From contig JAQWJM010000202.1 in the NCBI GenBank assembly GCA_029248335.1, forward strand, positions 29,327 through 93,326: a DNA stretch of 64,000 nucleotides, read 5' to 3'. The notes under the pieces were generated by a model. It searched no databases. It was not told the DNA's origin and saw nothing but the letters and a program-made list of their open reading frames with translations. This stretch comes from UBA12014 sp029248335 (lineage in GTDB: Bacteria; Planctomycetota; Phycisphaerae; Phycisphaerales; SM1A02). Shown here piece after piece: positions 51,561 through 61,067 of this stretch; the first letter of the stretch is position 1; every line of letters begins with the position of its first letter. Both the position numbers and the translations under genes were made by a program.

Positions 51561-53255
51561 GTGAGCGAACAGATCGGCGAAGAAGCACGTTTCGAAGCCT
51601 CGACCACCTTCGGGGGGGACGAGGACGCCGCTGCGCCCGAGATCACCCTCGAAATTCCCGGCGAATCCTCGTCCGAGGCCTCGTCGCCCGCCGGCCCGGA
51701 TCTCGACCGCCTGCGACTCCTGGGCATCGAACTGCTGGACCGGATGCCGGCCTTCGACACGGAAGCCGCCGAGGTTCTTCCCCCCGAGGTCTCGGTCCGC
51801 CTTCGCGTGGTGCCGATCACGCTCGAACCCGGACGCGTGACGGTGGCGATGCTGGACCCCCTCGACACCGAAGCGGTCGACGAAGTGGCGACCAGGACCT
51901 CCCGCGAAGTGGTGCGGGTCGGACTCGAGTCGGCGATCTTCGCCGAACTGATGAAGTCCGCGTACGGAACCACCGCGGCCCGCATGGCGGAAAGCCTCGC
52001 CGCGGACGACGACATCGCGAGCGAGACCGAGCACAACCTCGACGCGATCGAGGCGGACGACGTCCACCAGATGGCGGAACAGCCGTCGCTGATCAACCTC
52101 GTCAACCTGCTGCTTCTCGAAGCGATCCAGTCGCGGACGAGCGACGTCCACGTAGAACCCTTCGAGGACGAACTCAAGGTGAAGTACCGGGTGGACGGCG
52201 TGCTCCGCGAGCAACCCTCCCCGCCGAAGCACCTGCAGGCGGCGCTGGTCGGCCGGATCAAGATCATGGCCCACATGAACATCGCCGAGCGGTACGTCCC
52301 CCAGGACGGCCACATCTCGCTGCGATTCGAGGGCCGCAAGGTGGACATCCGCGTCTCGACCGTGCCGACGCTGTACGGCGAGTCGGTCGTGATGCGAATT
52401 CTCGACAAGTCCTCGCTTCCGCTCGATCTCAAGAGCCTCGGAATGGCCGAGCGTGATCGAGACACGATGGACCATCTGATCGCGAAGCCGCACGGCCTGG
52501 TGCTGGTCACCGGCCCCACCGGTTCCGGCAAGACGACGTCCCTGTACGCCGGCCTCAGCAAGCTCTACGACCCTCGGAAGAAGATCATCACCATCGAGGA
52601 TCCGGTCGAGTACGAACTGTCGGGAATCAATCAGATCCCCGTCAATCCGAAGCGTGGACTCACCTTCGCCTCGGGACTCCGTTCCATCCTCCGGCAGGAC
52701 CCCGACGTGATCTTCGTCGGCGAGATCCGCGACGCCGAGACCGTCGACATCGTGATCCGATCGGCCCTCACGGGTCACCTCGTGTTCTCGACGTTGCATA
52801 CCAACGACGCGATCTCCTCCGTCGGTCGGATGATCGACATGGGGGCCGAGCCCTATCTCGTCGCGTCGGTGCTGGAAGGCCTGCTCGCCCAGCGACTCGG
52901 CCGTCGCATCTGCACGCACTGCAAGACCCGGGTTCCGATGCCCGAGGATCTCCTGCACCGACTGCCGCCGGAAGAGGCGGCCCGCCTCGAAGGCATGATG
53001 TACGTCGGTACCGGATGCGAGAAGTGCTCGAACACGGGCTTCCGAGGCCGCCTCGGTTTCTACGAGCTCGTCAAGATCTCGCCCACGCTGCGGGCCGGGA
53101 TCTCGGAAGGGCGATCACTCATGGACCTTCGGAACATGCTCGGCGAGGACTTCGTGTCCATGCGCGAAGACGGCATCCGCAAGGCGATCGATGGACTCAG
53201 CACGCCTGAGGAGGTCCTTCGGGCCACCCAGGACGTCGACGATTTCGGGGCTTGA
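51561..53255 (+). CDS. gspE: Type II secretion ATPase GspE
   Basis: A 564-residue protein. Residues 1-50 are an acidic disordered extension. An N-terminal GspE domain (DLDRLRLLGIELLDRMPAFD) and the GSPII_E core follow, with Walker A GPTGSGKT (318-325), the Asp box and Walker B VIFVGEIRD (383-391). A C-terminal zinc-binding loop has C451, C454, C486 and C489 (CTHCK, CEKCSNTGFRGR). The hexamer energises pseudopilus assembly. The start is GTG at 51561, with AGGAAG at 51545-51550. It is the first gene of the gsp operon. Confidence 0.95.
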   Translation: MSEQIGEEARFEASTTFGGDEDAAAPEITLEIPGESSSEASSPAGPDLDRLRLLGIELLDRMPAFDTEAAEVLPPEVSVRLRVVPITLEPGRVTVAMLDPLDTEAVDEVATRTSREVVRVGLESAIFAELMKSAYGTTAARMAESLAADDDIASETEHNLDAIEADDVHQMAEQPSLINLVNLLLLEAIQSRTSDVHVEPFEDELKVKYRVDGVLREQPSPPKHLQAALVGRIKIMAHMNIAERYVPQDGHISLRFEGRKVDIRVSTVPTLYGESVVMRILDKSSLPLDLKSLGMAERDRDTMDHLIAKPHGLVLVTGPTGSGKTTSLYAGLSKLYDPRKKIITIEDPVEYELSGINQIPVNPKRGLTFASGLRSILRQDPDVIFVGEIRDAETVDIVIRSALTGHLVFSTLHTNDAISSVGRMIDMGAEPYLVASVLEGLLAQRLGRRICTHCKTRVPMPEDLLHRLPPEEAARLEGMMYVGTGCEKCSNTGFRGRLGFYELVKISPTLRAGISEGRSLMDLRNMLGEDFVSMREDGIRKAIDGLSTPEEVLRATQDVDDFGA

Positions 53256-53261
53256 CCGACC

Positions 53262-54482
53262 ATGCCGGCATTCGCATATCAGGGAATCGATGAACACGGC
53301 CAGAAGGTGTCCGGGACCGTGACGGCCACGTCGCGTGCCGGCGCCGTCGATCGGATCCGCACGCTCGGCCGACAGGCGACGGAGATCATCGAGTCCTCGG
53401 AGGAGTCGGCCGTCATCGCCGACTCGAAGAGTCGTCCCTCGATCTCCGCGGTCGAACTCGCCAACCTCATGCGGGAGCTCGCGACCGCGATCGAAGCCGG
53501 CCTGCCCCTGATGCAGGGGCTGGTCACCGTCCGCAGGCAGGCCGCGAACGTCCGGCAGGAGGTGGTCCTCGACTTCCTGATCGAACGGGTCGAGTCCGGA
53601 CGGCCGCTGCACGAGGCGTGCAAGGAGTACGGCGGGCCGTTCGACGACATGGTGGTGGGCATGATCCGCGCCGCGGACGCTTCGGGAAAGATGCACGAAG
53701 TGCTGCACCAGCTCTCCGATCTCCTCGAACGAAGCGTCGAGGTCCGACGGGAACTGGTCGGCGCGACGATCTATCCGTTGATCGTGATGGTCATCATGGC
53801 GATCAGCGTCGTGATCTTCGTCACCGTGCTGCTTCCGAAACTGATGGTGCCGTTGCAGGCTCAGGACGTGCCGCTGCCCTGGCCGACCCAGGTGCTGCTC
53901 GCCCTCGCCGACTTCGTCGGTGCCTGGTGGTGGCTCATGATCGCCGGTGCGGTCGGCGGCTTCTTCGGCTGGCGGGCGTGGACCTCGGTACCCGCGAACC
54001 GACGGCGGGTCGACGGCATCCTCCTGCGGATCCCGCTCCTCGGAACACTCCTTCGCGACATCGCGGTGGCCCGGTTCACCCGGACGCTGGGAACGCTCTG
54101 TGCCGCCGGCATTCCGATCCTCACCTCGCTCGGCATCGTCCGGGACACGCTCGGCAACACGGTCATGATGGATGCGATCGACGAGGTTCGGGAACGCGTC
54201 ACCACCGGCGGCTCGCTCGCCACCCCCCTCGAACGGTGCGGCCACTTCCCACCGCTCCTCGTGCAGATCGTCAACATCGGCGAACGATCCGGCCGGCTCG
54301 AGGGGATGCTCCTCCACGCCGCCTCCGCGTTCGACCGTCAGGTCAACAACAGCCTCAAGATCTTCAGCAAGGCGTTGCCACCCGCGATGCTGGTCGTCAT
54401 GGCCTGCGTCGCCGCCTTCGTGCTCGCCGCCATCCTGCTCCCCCTGCTCGAGATGCAGCAGGCGGTCGCGGGCGGCCGATGA
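53262..54482 (+). CDS. gspF: Type II secretion inner-membrane platform protein GspF
   Basis: A 406-residue protein of normal size. It opens with FAYQGIDEHGQKVSGTVTAT, then two T2SF repeats (ELANLMRELATAIEAGLPLM and ARFTRTLGTLCAAGIPILTS) each followed by membrane helices (about 169-190, 211-235 and 377-400). GspF lies in the inner membrane under the pseudopilus and contacts GspE. It starts 6 bases after gspE and overlaps gspG by four bases (ATGA). Confidence 0.95.
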   Translation: MPAFAYQGIDEHGQKVSGTVTATSRAGAVDRIRTLGRQATEIIESSEESAVIADSKSRPSISAVELANLMRELATAIEAGLPLMQGLVTVRRQAANVRQEVVLDFLIERVESGRPLHEACKEYGGPFDDMVVGMIRAADASGKMHEVLHQLSDLLERSVEVRRELVGATIYPLIVMVIMAISVVIFVTVLLPKLMVPLQAQDVPLPWPTQVLLALADFVGAWWWLMIAGAVGGFFGWRAWTSVPANRRRVDGILLRIPLLGTLLRDIAVARFTRTLGTLCAAGIPILTSLGIVRDTLGNTVMMDAIDEVRERVTTGGSLATPLERCGHFPPLLVQIVNIGERSGRLEGMLLHAASAFDRQVNNSLKIFSKALPPAMLVVMACVAAFVLAAILLPLLEMQQAVAGGR

Positions 54483-54982
54483 ATATCATCTCCGTTGATT
54501 CCGTCCCCTCAAGGGCTTCCGGCCCGTCCCACGACATGGACCGACACGCAATGAACCGCACCACCTCCCGCCACGCCACGCCCCGTCTCCACGCCCCGCG
54601 ACGAGGCTTCAGTCTCCTCGAGGTCATCATCGCGGTGACCATCGTCGCCCTCCTCGCGACGCTCGTCGTGCCGCGACTGACCCGGTTCCTCGCCGGTGCG
54701 AACGAGGACAAGGCGGTCGCCGAGGTCAACAGTCTCGCCAACGCCGTCCGCCTCTACATCACGCAGAACACCACGGGCAACATCGACGACGACTTCACGC
54801 TCGAAGTCCTGCTCGACGGCGACGACCCGTACCTCGAGAACTCGGCCGACCTGATCGATCCCTGGGGCACGCCCTACGAAATCGTGATTCCGGGCGAACA
54901 GAACATCGAATTCGACGTCATGAGCTATGGACCGGACAAGAAGTTCGGTGGCGAAGACGACATCATCCACGGCAAGCGCTGA
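54479..54982 (+). CDS. gspG: Major pseudopilin GspG
   Basis: A 167-residue protein. The prepilin site is at RRG|FSLLEVIIAVTIV (Glu at +5), followed by the GspG core ANEDKAVAEVNSLANAVRLY and the diagnostic end DPWGTPYEIVIPG with SYGPDKKFGGEDD, whose Asp/Gly residues bind calcium. The leader is long (43 residues) from the ATG at 54479, which overlaps gspF; ATGs at 54536 or 54551 would give shorter leaders and cannot be ruled out. GspG forms the body of the pseudopilus that pushes substrates through GspD. Confidence 0.93.
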   Translation: MNIISVDSVPSRASGPSHDMDRHAMNRTTSRHATPRLHAPRRGFSLLEVIIAVTIVALLATLVVPRLTRFLAGANEDKAVAEVNSLANAVRLYITQNTTGNIDDDFTLEVLLDGDDPYLENSADLIDPWGTPYEIVIPGEQNIEFDVMSYGPDKKFGGEDDIIHGKR

Positions 54983-55003
54983 TCCGTTCCGGAGCTTCTC
55001 GCC

Positions 55004-55591
55004 CTGCAGACCAACGACGCCCAACCTCGTACGCGACACCGCCGCGGCTTCAGCCTCATCGAGGTGATCATCGCGTCGGTGCTGCTCGTCCTGCTGGGGA
55101 CCATGCTGGTCCCCCGGATGAGCGGTATCGCGCGCGGGGAACTGGACGTCGCGGTGGAAGGGGTCGGCACGGCGTTCGCCGCCTTCGCCTTCACCGAGTC
55201 GACCGACCAGAAGCTCGTGGCGTTGAGCTACACCGCCTCGAACCGGCGGCTCGACGTCTTTCAGCTCCGGGAGACCGACGGCAAGACCAGCGAATGGCGC
55301 CCGCTCACCATGGCGCCGTCGCTGATCCTGCCGGAGTTCATCGAGTTCACCCGGGTGACGGTCGACGGCGCGGCCCTCGACCCCGCCGACTGGTTCATCT
55401 CCTCGAGTTCCAGCGGACTCCGACCGGACATCCGAATCCGGATCGAGTCGGAGACCGGCGACGGCGCCGACATCGCCCTCCTTCCGCACGGCCTCGGGCC
55501 GGTGATCGTCCGAGACGGCGATCCCGATCCGCCGTACCTGCGGGAACGCACCGACCTCGCCGAGATCGGCGCAGATCGGGAGGACTGGTGA
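55004..55591 (+). CDS. gspH: Minor pseudopilin GspH-like, with a probable CTG start
   Basis: A 195-residue protein when started at CTG 55004. The only ATG/GTG/TTG candidate is a GTG inside the membrane helix (55064), which would remove the processing site. Read from 55004 the leader QTNDAQPRTRHRRG|FSLIEV carries a proper prepilin cleavage site with Glu at +5, and GGAG (54991-54994) is placed nine bases before. The globular part (MAPSLILPEFIEFTRVTVDG) fits minor pseudopilins. It lies between gspG and gspI, the position of gspH. The stop overlaps gspI by one base. Confidence 0.8.
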   Translation: MQTNDAQPRTRHRRGFSLIEVIIASVLLVLLGTMLVPRMSGIARGELDVAVEGVGTAFAAFAFTESTDQKLVALSYTASNRRLDVFQLRETDGKTSEWRPLTMAPSLILPEFIEFTRVTVDGAALDPADWFISSSSSGLRPDIRIRIESETGDGADIALLPHGLGPVIVRDGDPDPPYLRERTDLAEIGADREDW

Positions 55592-56055
55592 TGCACCCGA
55601 CACCTCGACGCCGATCGACCGGAAGCCGGGGATTCGCGCTGCTCGACGTGGTGATCGCGGGCGTGATCCTCGCGATCGGACTCGCGACGCTCTTCTCCCT
55701 CACCTCACGCTCCCTCGAAGCCCAGCGAGACGGGGAGATCAAGGTCCTCGCCGCCGGCATGCTCGACAGCCTGCTGAGCGAGGTGCTGCTCGAGGGGCCC
55801 GCGGACTATCAGGACCTGCATTCCTCCGCCGGCCGCGGGGAGTACCCCTACGAGGAATTCGAGTTCACAATCAGGATCTCGGATTCCGGTGTGGGCGAAC
55901 CCTACGAGGTGCTCGCGGTGGTCACGCACGACACCGGCCGGACCTACGAGTGCGAGACGCTCATCGCGGCGAAGCTCGGTGAAGAACCCGATCCCATTCG
56001 GGAACCCCAGGAACCCATCGATCGAGAGGCTCGATATGAAGAAGCATTCGAATAG
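55591..56055 (+). CDS. gspI: Minor pseudopilin GspI
   Basis: A 154-residue protein. The leader ends SRG|FALLDVVIAGVILAIG; the usual Glu at position +5 is replaced by Asp, which still provides the charge needed for assembly. The body (LAAGMLDSLLSEVLLEGPAD) is typical for GspI. The ATG overlaps the gspH stop (TGATG), and the end overlaps gspJ by 20 bases. Confidence 0.88.
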   Translation: MHPTPRRRSTGSRGFALLDVVIAGVILAIGLATLFSLTSRSLEAQRDGEIKVLAAGMLDSLLSEVLLEGPADYQDLHSSAGRGEYPYEEFEFTIRISDSGVGEPYEVLAVVTHDTGRTYECETLIAAKLGEEPDPIREPQEPIDREARYEEAFE

Positions 56056-57055
56056 TCGTCAACGAGGCTTCACGCTCATCGAACTCGTGCTCGCAGGCGT
56101 CATCGCGGCGCTGGTGCTGGTGACCATCGTGTCCACGCTGTCCCAGGTCGGGCGGGCGAGAACCATCTCCCGCGTCCGGCTGCAGGCGTATCTTCGGGCG
56201 GATTCGGCCCTCGACGCCGTGCGTCGGGACCTCTCCTCGATTCTTCGTGATGCCGACCTCTTCCACACCCGCGTGCTGCTCTACGACGGCGGACGCACCA
56301 TGCGACTCGGAAGTCGCATGGACCTCGATCGGGACGAGATCCTCGTCTTCAACACCCGGCTCGAGCCCCTCGGAGAGATCGACTACAACGGCGAAGGCGG
56401 GGAATACGAGACCCAGTACCGCGTCGACGAGGACCGCTACGGCACGACCCTCTGGCAACGACGCGACCCCGTCCCCGACGACATCCCCGCCGGCGGCGGC
56501 GTCGCGACGCCGATGGCCGAAGGGGTCGTCGGATTCAAGATCGAAGCCTACGACGGCCTCGAGTGGTATGACGAATGGGACTCTGATCTCGACGGACTCC
56601 CGTGGGGTTTCCGCATCACCATCACCGCCTCCGGTGAGCCCGGCGGAACCGTCGAACGCGACGGGAACGGCCTGGTCACGCTGCAGACGCACGTCGCCGT
56701 CGATCGAATCATCCCTCCCTACTACGAGCCGGAAGAGGAAGAGGAAGAGGAAGAGGAAGAGGAGACGATCGAGGATCCGGAGGCTGGTGCCGGTGGCGGC
56801 GCACTGGACCCGACCGGAGGCCGAGGCATGGGCGAAGGGCGTGGCGATCGAGGCTTCGGCCGGCCGGGCGGTCGCGGCGCCGGTGGTGGCCGCGGTGCCG
56901 GTGACGGCGGCGGCCGAAGCGGTGGCAAGGGTGTTGGCGGCGGCGGTGGCCGTGGCGGTCCCGGCCGATTCCAGCCCAGCGGATTCGAAGTCGCCCCCGC
57001 GCAATCCACCGGACGGGGCGGCATGACGAATCGAATCAACGGCGGCCAGACGTGA
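56036..57055 (+). CDS. gspJ: Minor pseudopilin GspJ with poly-Glu and Gly-rich tail
   Basis: A 339-residue protein, longer than the usual 190-240. The leader QRG|FTLIELVLAGVIAAL and the GspJ body (ADSALDAVRRDLSSILRDAD, VVGFKIEAYDGLEWYDEWDS) are normal up to about residue 228. The remainder is low complexity: eleven consecutive Glu (233-243) and about 85 residues of Gly/Arg/Ala repeats. The Glu run is coded by alternating GAA/GAG. GspJ sits at the pseudopilus tip with GspI and GspK. A GAGAGG (56024-56029) precedes the ATG. Confidence 0.9.
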   Translation: MKKHSNSRQRGFTLIELVLAGVIAALVLVTIVSTLSQVGRARTISRVRLQAYLRADSALDAVRRDLSSILRDADLFHTRVLLYDGGRTMRLGSRMDLDRDEILVFNTRLEPLGEIDYNGEGGEYETQYRVDEDRYGTTLWQRRDPVPDDIPAGGGVATPMAEGVVGFKIEAYDGLEWYDEWDSDLDGLPWGFRITITASGEPGGTVERDGNGLVTLQTHVAVDRIIPPYYEPEEEEEEEEEEETIEDPEAGAGGGALDPTGGRGMGEGRGDRGFGRPGGRGAGGGRGAGDGGGRSGGKGVGGGGGRGGPGRFQPSGFEVAPAQSTGRGGMTNRINGGQT

Positions 57056-58461
57056 TCAGCCGGGATCGAAGACGACACGGCCGGCCGACGTGCAGGCGTT
57101 CGAACACCCACCGAGGTTCCGCGACGATCGTGGTGCTGTGGTCGATCGCGATCGCCTCGGTCATCGTGGCGGCGACGCAGATGGTCACCTGGCGGACCAC
57201 CGTGCTCGGACAGTCCGCGATCGGAAGGGTGCAGGCCCGTTGGGCGGCCCGCGCGGGCATCGAACGGATCATCTCCACGCTCGCCCGTCACACCGAGACC
57301 CCTGATGTCGACGATCCGATGGCGGTCGTCCGGGACCTCGAATTCGACTGGACCGGCACGCTCGAATCGGGCTCCTGGGACATCCGCCACGTCGCCGAGG
57401 GCGAGGAGTTTCGAGGCCCCCTCGACCTGCACTCTCGAATGAACGTGAACTCGATCACCAAACTGCAGCTCGGCGAACTGCCCGAGATGAGCATCGACAC
57501 CGTCGACTCGATCCTCGACTGGCGGGACGAGGACGAAGAGGTCCAGGGGATCGGCGCGGAGCGGAGTTTCTACGAGGGCCGCGACCTCGGCTACGTCCCT
57601 CGGAACGCGCCGTTCAAGTCCATCACCGAACTCGAGCTCGTGGCCGGCGCCTGGCCCGAGTACGTCCGGGGCGAGGATTGGAACCTCAACAACCGGCTCG
57701 ACGGCAACGAGGACGACGGCGAGAACGCCACGCCCGAGGACGACGCCGATGGTCGGCTCGACACGGGATGGGCCGGGTACCTCACCGCAAGAAGCACCGA
57801 GTCGCCCCTCGGACGCTCGGGATTCCCGAAGATCCTCCTCACCGACACCGACGACACGGAACTCATGGAGATCACCGGGGTGGACGAGGCCCAGGCCGGT
57901 GCCCTGATGGCCTTCGCCGAGACGGCCAACGGCGTGATGGGTCCCCTGCTCTCGGTCGACCTCGGCGAACTGGTGGGGCAGCCCGCCCAGAACACCGGCA
58001 GCAGTCGTGGCCGATCCACCGGTCGGACCTCCCGAAACTCCGGCGGGTCGGGTGACGACGGTGTCGCCGCCCTCGACACCGAGCAGCTCAAGGCGATTTT
58101 TGCCGAGTGCACGATGACCGATTTCTCCGGCCCCGATCGGATTCCCGGCAAGGTGAATCTCAACACCGCCGGCCCCGAGGTGCTCGCCCTCATCTTCGAC
58201 AACGACCCGGCGGTCGCGGAGTCCATCCTGGCCTTGAGGCAGTCGCGGGCCGAAGGGATCACGAGTATCGTGGACCTTCTGGAAGTGCGCCGGATCGACC
58301 CCGAATTCCTTTCAACGGTCGCCGATCAGCTCGATGTCACCGGATGGGTGTATTCGATCTCCAGCCGGGGAATCTCCCCAACCGGACAAGAGATTGAAAT
58401 CCACGCCGTGGTCGATCGTTCAACCCTGCCAGTGAAGATCATCGAGTACCGAGAAGACTGA
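57052..58461 (+). CDS. gspK: Minor pseudopilin GspK
   Basis: A 469-residue protein. It starts at GTG 57052 overlapping the gspJ stop by four bases. The leader ends HRG|SATIVVLWSIAIASV; GspK normally lacks Glu at +5, and that is the case here. The large globular part has two SAM-like alpha domains (GELPEMSIDTVDSILDWRDE; PGKVNLNTAGPEVLALIFDN). A Ser/Gly-rich loop near 320-340 is extra. It caps the pseudopilus tip. Confidence 0.92.
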   Translation: MISRDRRRHGRPTCRRSNTHRGSATIVVLWSIAIASVIVAATQMVTWRTTVLGQSAIGRVQARWAARAGIERIISTLARHTETPDVDDPMAVVRDLEFDWTGTLESGSWDIRHVAEGEEFRGPLDLHSRMNVNSITKLQLGELPEMSIDTVDSILDWRDEDEEVQGIGAERSFYEGRDLGYVPRNAPFKSITELELVAGAWPEYVRGEDWNLNNRLDGNEDDGENATPEDDADGRLDTGWAGYLTARSTESPLGRSGFPKILLTDTDDTELMEITGVDEAQAGALMAFAETANGVMGPLLSVDLGELVGQPAQNTGSSRGRSTGRTSRNSGGSGDDGVAALDTEQLKAIFAECTMTDFSGPDRIPGKVNLNTAGPEVLALIFDNDPAVAESILALRQSRAEGITSIVDLLEVRRIDPEFLSTVADQLDVTGWVYSISSRGISPTGQEIEIHAVVDRSTLPVKIIEYRED

Positions 58462-60459
58462 ATGTCCAAGCGACGCATCGAATTCGATCCGAACCTTCTG
58501 GCCGTCTGCCGCCGACGCGGCGATGGCTATCGGGTCATGCTGGTCCGTGAAAACGGCTCCAAATCGATCGAATCCCTGACCTGGTGTTCGCCGGAGGACC
58601 TTCGAAGGCATCTCGAGGACGCTCGGTGCGGACGGGTCCTCGCGATCCTGCCGTCCACCGCCACCCTCGTCCGGACGATCCACACCCCGCCCGGGAGTCC
58701 CGGACAGGTCGAGTCGGCGATCCGGATCGAGGCGGAAGCACGGATGCTGGGCTCGACCCCGGCCCATCGATCGGGAATCGCGAACCTCGGGATGGAATCC
58801 GAACATCCGACCGGTCTGGTCGTGGCGTGGCCGGAAGGCCTCGACGCCAGCCTGCCCGAGTTCGACGACGAAGTCCAAGTCCGCTGGATCGCCGAAATCG
58901 CCTGCCTCGCCCAGCTCGCCGGCGAGGCCCCCGATTCGATCCACGCGATTCTCGATCCCGACACCGCCGCCATCGCGGCGGTCATTCCCACCGCGGACGG
59001 CCCGTCCTTCCGAGCGGCACGAGGCAGTGGTGGTGGTTCGAGAGACGTGGCGTCCCGACTCCGCCCGCTGGTCGTGGAAACCCTGATCGGTCAGGGCGTC
59101 CCCCCCGGCGAGGTCGAAGCGGAGACGGCGAGGATGCTCGCCGATGCCGACAGCCGGACGATCGACGACACCTTGCTCGCCGGTGGCGACGCGGATGAAC
59201 GAATTCTGGCCGCGGTCGACAATCCCGCAACGGCCCTCGAGGGCGACTCGCAGGTCGACGACCGGATCATCCTCGCCGCGCTCGCGGCCTTGAACGGCCC
59301 CCTCGCACCGCTCGCCGACATGCAGGCGGAGGAACGCTTCGAACGACCCGGCTTCTTCAAGGGCATGGCGACGCGACTCTCCGACGGACGAACCGCGGTC
59401 GCGGTCGCGATGGCGGCGGTCATCCTTCTGCTGCTCGTGCCGATCGCCGGCTCCGGGCTTCGACTGCTCGTGATGCAGGGCAAGGTCAGCGACCTCGACG
59501 CCCTGCAATCGCACGTGGACCAGGTGGACAACCTTCAGAAGGTCTATCGCGAACTCGATCGACAGGCCTGGTCGGTCACGAAGATCCTCGGAGACCTGTC
59601 GAACCTCATGCCGGAGACGATCGAGCTCAAGTCGATCACCGTCCAGCACGGCGAGCCGATCTCGATCTCGGGCTTCGCGAAGGCCGATGGCGGCCGATCC
59701 GGTGCGGAAGCCGTGTTCGACTTCAACCGTCGACTGCGTGAGAGCGGCCTCGTCGCGAACTCCGGCCCGGAATCCTCGATCGAGGAGCCCGATGGCCGCG
59801 GTTACACCGAGTTCTCGATCACCGCCGAGCTCGCCGATCCCCTCCGGATGGTTCGTTATCCGGCCGAGGAGGACTACGCCGTCGTCTCCTACTCCGAACG
59901 TCGCTACGGCCTGGTCGACGAGGACGGTTATCTCCTCGAAGGCGACGCCGCCCGTGAAGCGTTCGACGCCAGGATCGCCGGCGGCCTCGCCGGGCTCGAC
60001 TTCGGCACGGATTCCGACGTCAAGCCGATCACCGGAGACTCGACCGAACCCACGAAGACCCGTCGCGTCGCCGACGGCGACGGCGGGAACGACGGGGATG
60101 ACGAGGACGACGCCTCGAGCGACGATTCATCCGAAGCGGCGACCGATGATCGCCGATCCGCGAGGACGGACGATCGATCAAGCGACCGACGCAACGGCCG
60201 GCCGGCGAGTCGAACCACCTCGGCACCCTCCTCCCGCAGCGATCCCGGAAGCCGTTCGGCCTCCCGAAACTTCGTGAAGGAGATCCCCGAGCCGATCACG
60301 GCCGAGGAGATCGCGACGTTGAGCAACGCGGAAGCCAAGGATCGCCTGAGCAAGGTGGCATCCGCCAAACTCATGCCGGGCCTCGACGAAGAGACGAAGG
60401 CCCGTCTGAAGGAAGAGTTCACCCTCATCATGGCCCGAGTGCGGGAGACCGCGAAATGA
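58462..60459 (+). CDS. gspL: GspL-like (PilM/PilN-type fused) assembly-platform protein
   Basis: A 665-residue protein, longer than the usual 380-420. The cytoplasmic half (1-300) looks like an actin-like GspL/PilM fold. One membrane helix (311-337) is followed by a coiled coil (KVSDLDALQSHVDQVDNLQK) and a PilN-like ferredoxin fold (ETIELKSITVQHGEPISISG). The C-terminal 150 residues add an acidic, Ser/Arg-rich disordered region (GDDEDDASSDDSSEAATDDR) and a helical end. It abuts gspK exactly. GspL joins GspE to the platform. Confidence 0.8.
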   Translation: MSKRRIEFDPNLLAVCRRRGDGYRVMLVRENGSKSIESLTWCSPEDLRRHLEDARCGRVLAILPSTATLVRTIHTPPGSPGQVESAIRIEAEARMLGSTPAHRSGIANLGMESEHPTGLVVAWPEGLDASLPEFDDEVQVRWIAEIACLAQLAGEAPDSIHAILDPDTAAIAAVIPTADGPSFRAARGSGGGSRDVASRLRPLVVETLIGQGVPPGEVEAETARMLADADSRTIDDTLLAGGDADERILAAVDNPATALEGDSQVDDRIILAALAALNGPLAPLADMQAEERFERPGFFKGMATRLSDGRTAVAVAMAAVILLLLVPIAGSGLRLLVMQGKVSDLDALQSHVDQVDNLQKVYRELDRQAWSVTKILGDLSNLMPETIELKSITVQHGEPISISGFAKADGGRSGAEAVFDFNRRLRESGLVANSGPESSIEEPDGRGYTEFSITAELADPLRMVRYPAEEDYAVVSYSERRYGLVDEDGYLLEGDAAREAFDARIAGGLAGLDFGTDSDVKPITGDSTEPTKTRRVADGDGGNDGDDEDDASSDDSSEAATDDRRSARTDDRSSDRRNGRPASRTTSAPSSRSDPGSRSASRNFVKEIPEPITAEEIATLSNAEAKDRLSKVASAKLMPGLDEETKARLKEEFTLIMARVRETAK

Positions 60460-61067
60460 GCGGACGAACCCCTTCCACCGACGGCCACCGCGAGCCGGAC
60501 TTCGTCGATCGCTTCCTGAAGCTCTCGCCGATGTGGCGGCTGATCGGCGCCGCCGCGCTCGCCCTGATCGCGGTGCTGGTCTGGGATGAATACGTCAGAC
60601 CCACGACCGATGCCTGGAACGGCGAGAGCGATCGGATCGCCCGGACCATCGAGCGGGCTCGGACCGTGGATCGGACCACCGATCCGAAGATCGAACGACT
60701 CGCCACGGCGCTCGGCCCGATCGAGGTCCCTCGTTCGGCGGCCCCCGGAGCCACCCGACTCGAGTCGACGATCAGCGAGATCTGCTCGCAGTACAAGGTC
60801 GTCCCCAAGATCGACGGCCGTACCGGCAGCAAGCTCCCGAGCAACAGTCCCCTGAGCACCATGGCCGGCGGCCGGGTGGAGCGGATCATCTGCGAACTCG
60901 AATTCATCGCGGACACCGAGACCGCCATCGACGTGATCCGCGACCTCGAAGCGGAGCCGGAGATCGAATCGATCAGTGAACTCCGTCTCGATCTCGTCGA
61001 CGACGGACCGGATCTCGAAATCCGGATCGTGGTCGAAGCGTGGATCGTGCCGAGGAGGAAGGCATGA
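60456..61067 (+). CDS. gspM: GspM-like inner-membrane protein
   Basis: A 203-residue protein that overlaps gspL by four bases. A short cytoplasmic start, one membrane helix (about 28-44) and a periplasmic domain with ATRLESTISEICSQYKVVPK and ERIICELEFIADTETAIDVI make up a GspM/PilO-type fold. Sequence conservation is low in this family, so the name rests on topology and position after gspL. It would form a dimer with GspL around GspF. Confidence 0.7.
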   Translation: MSGRTPSTDGHREPDFVDRFLKLSPMWRLIGAAALALIAVLVWDEYVRPTTDAWNGESDRIARTIERARTVDRTTDPKIERLATALGPIEVPRSAAPGATRLESTISEICSQYKVVPKIDGRTGSKLPSNSPLSTMAGGRVERIICELEFIADTETAIDVIRDLEAEPEIESISELRLDLVDDGPDLEIRIVVEAWIVPRRKA

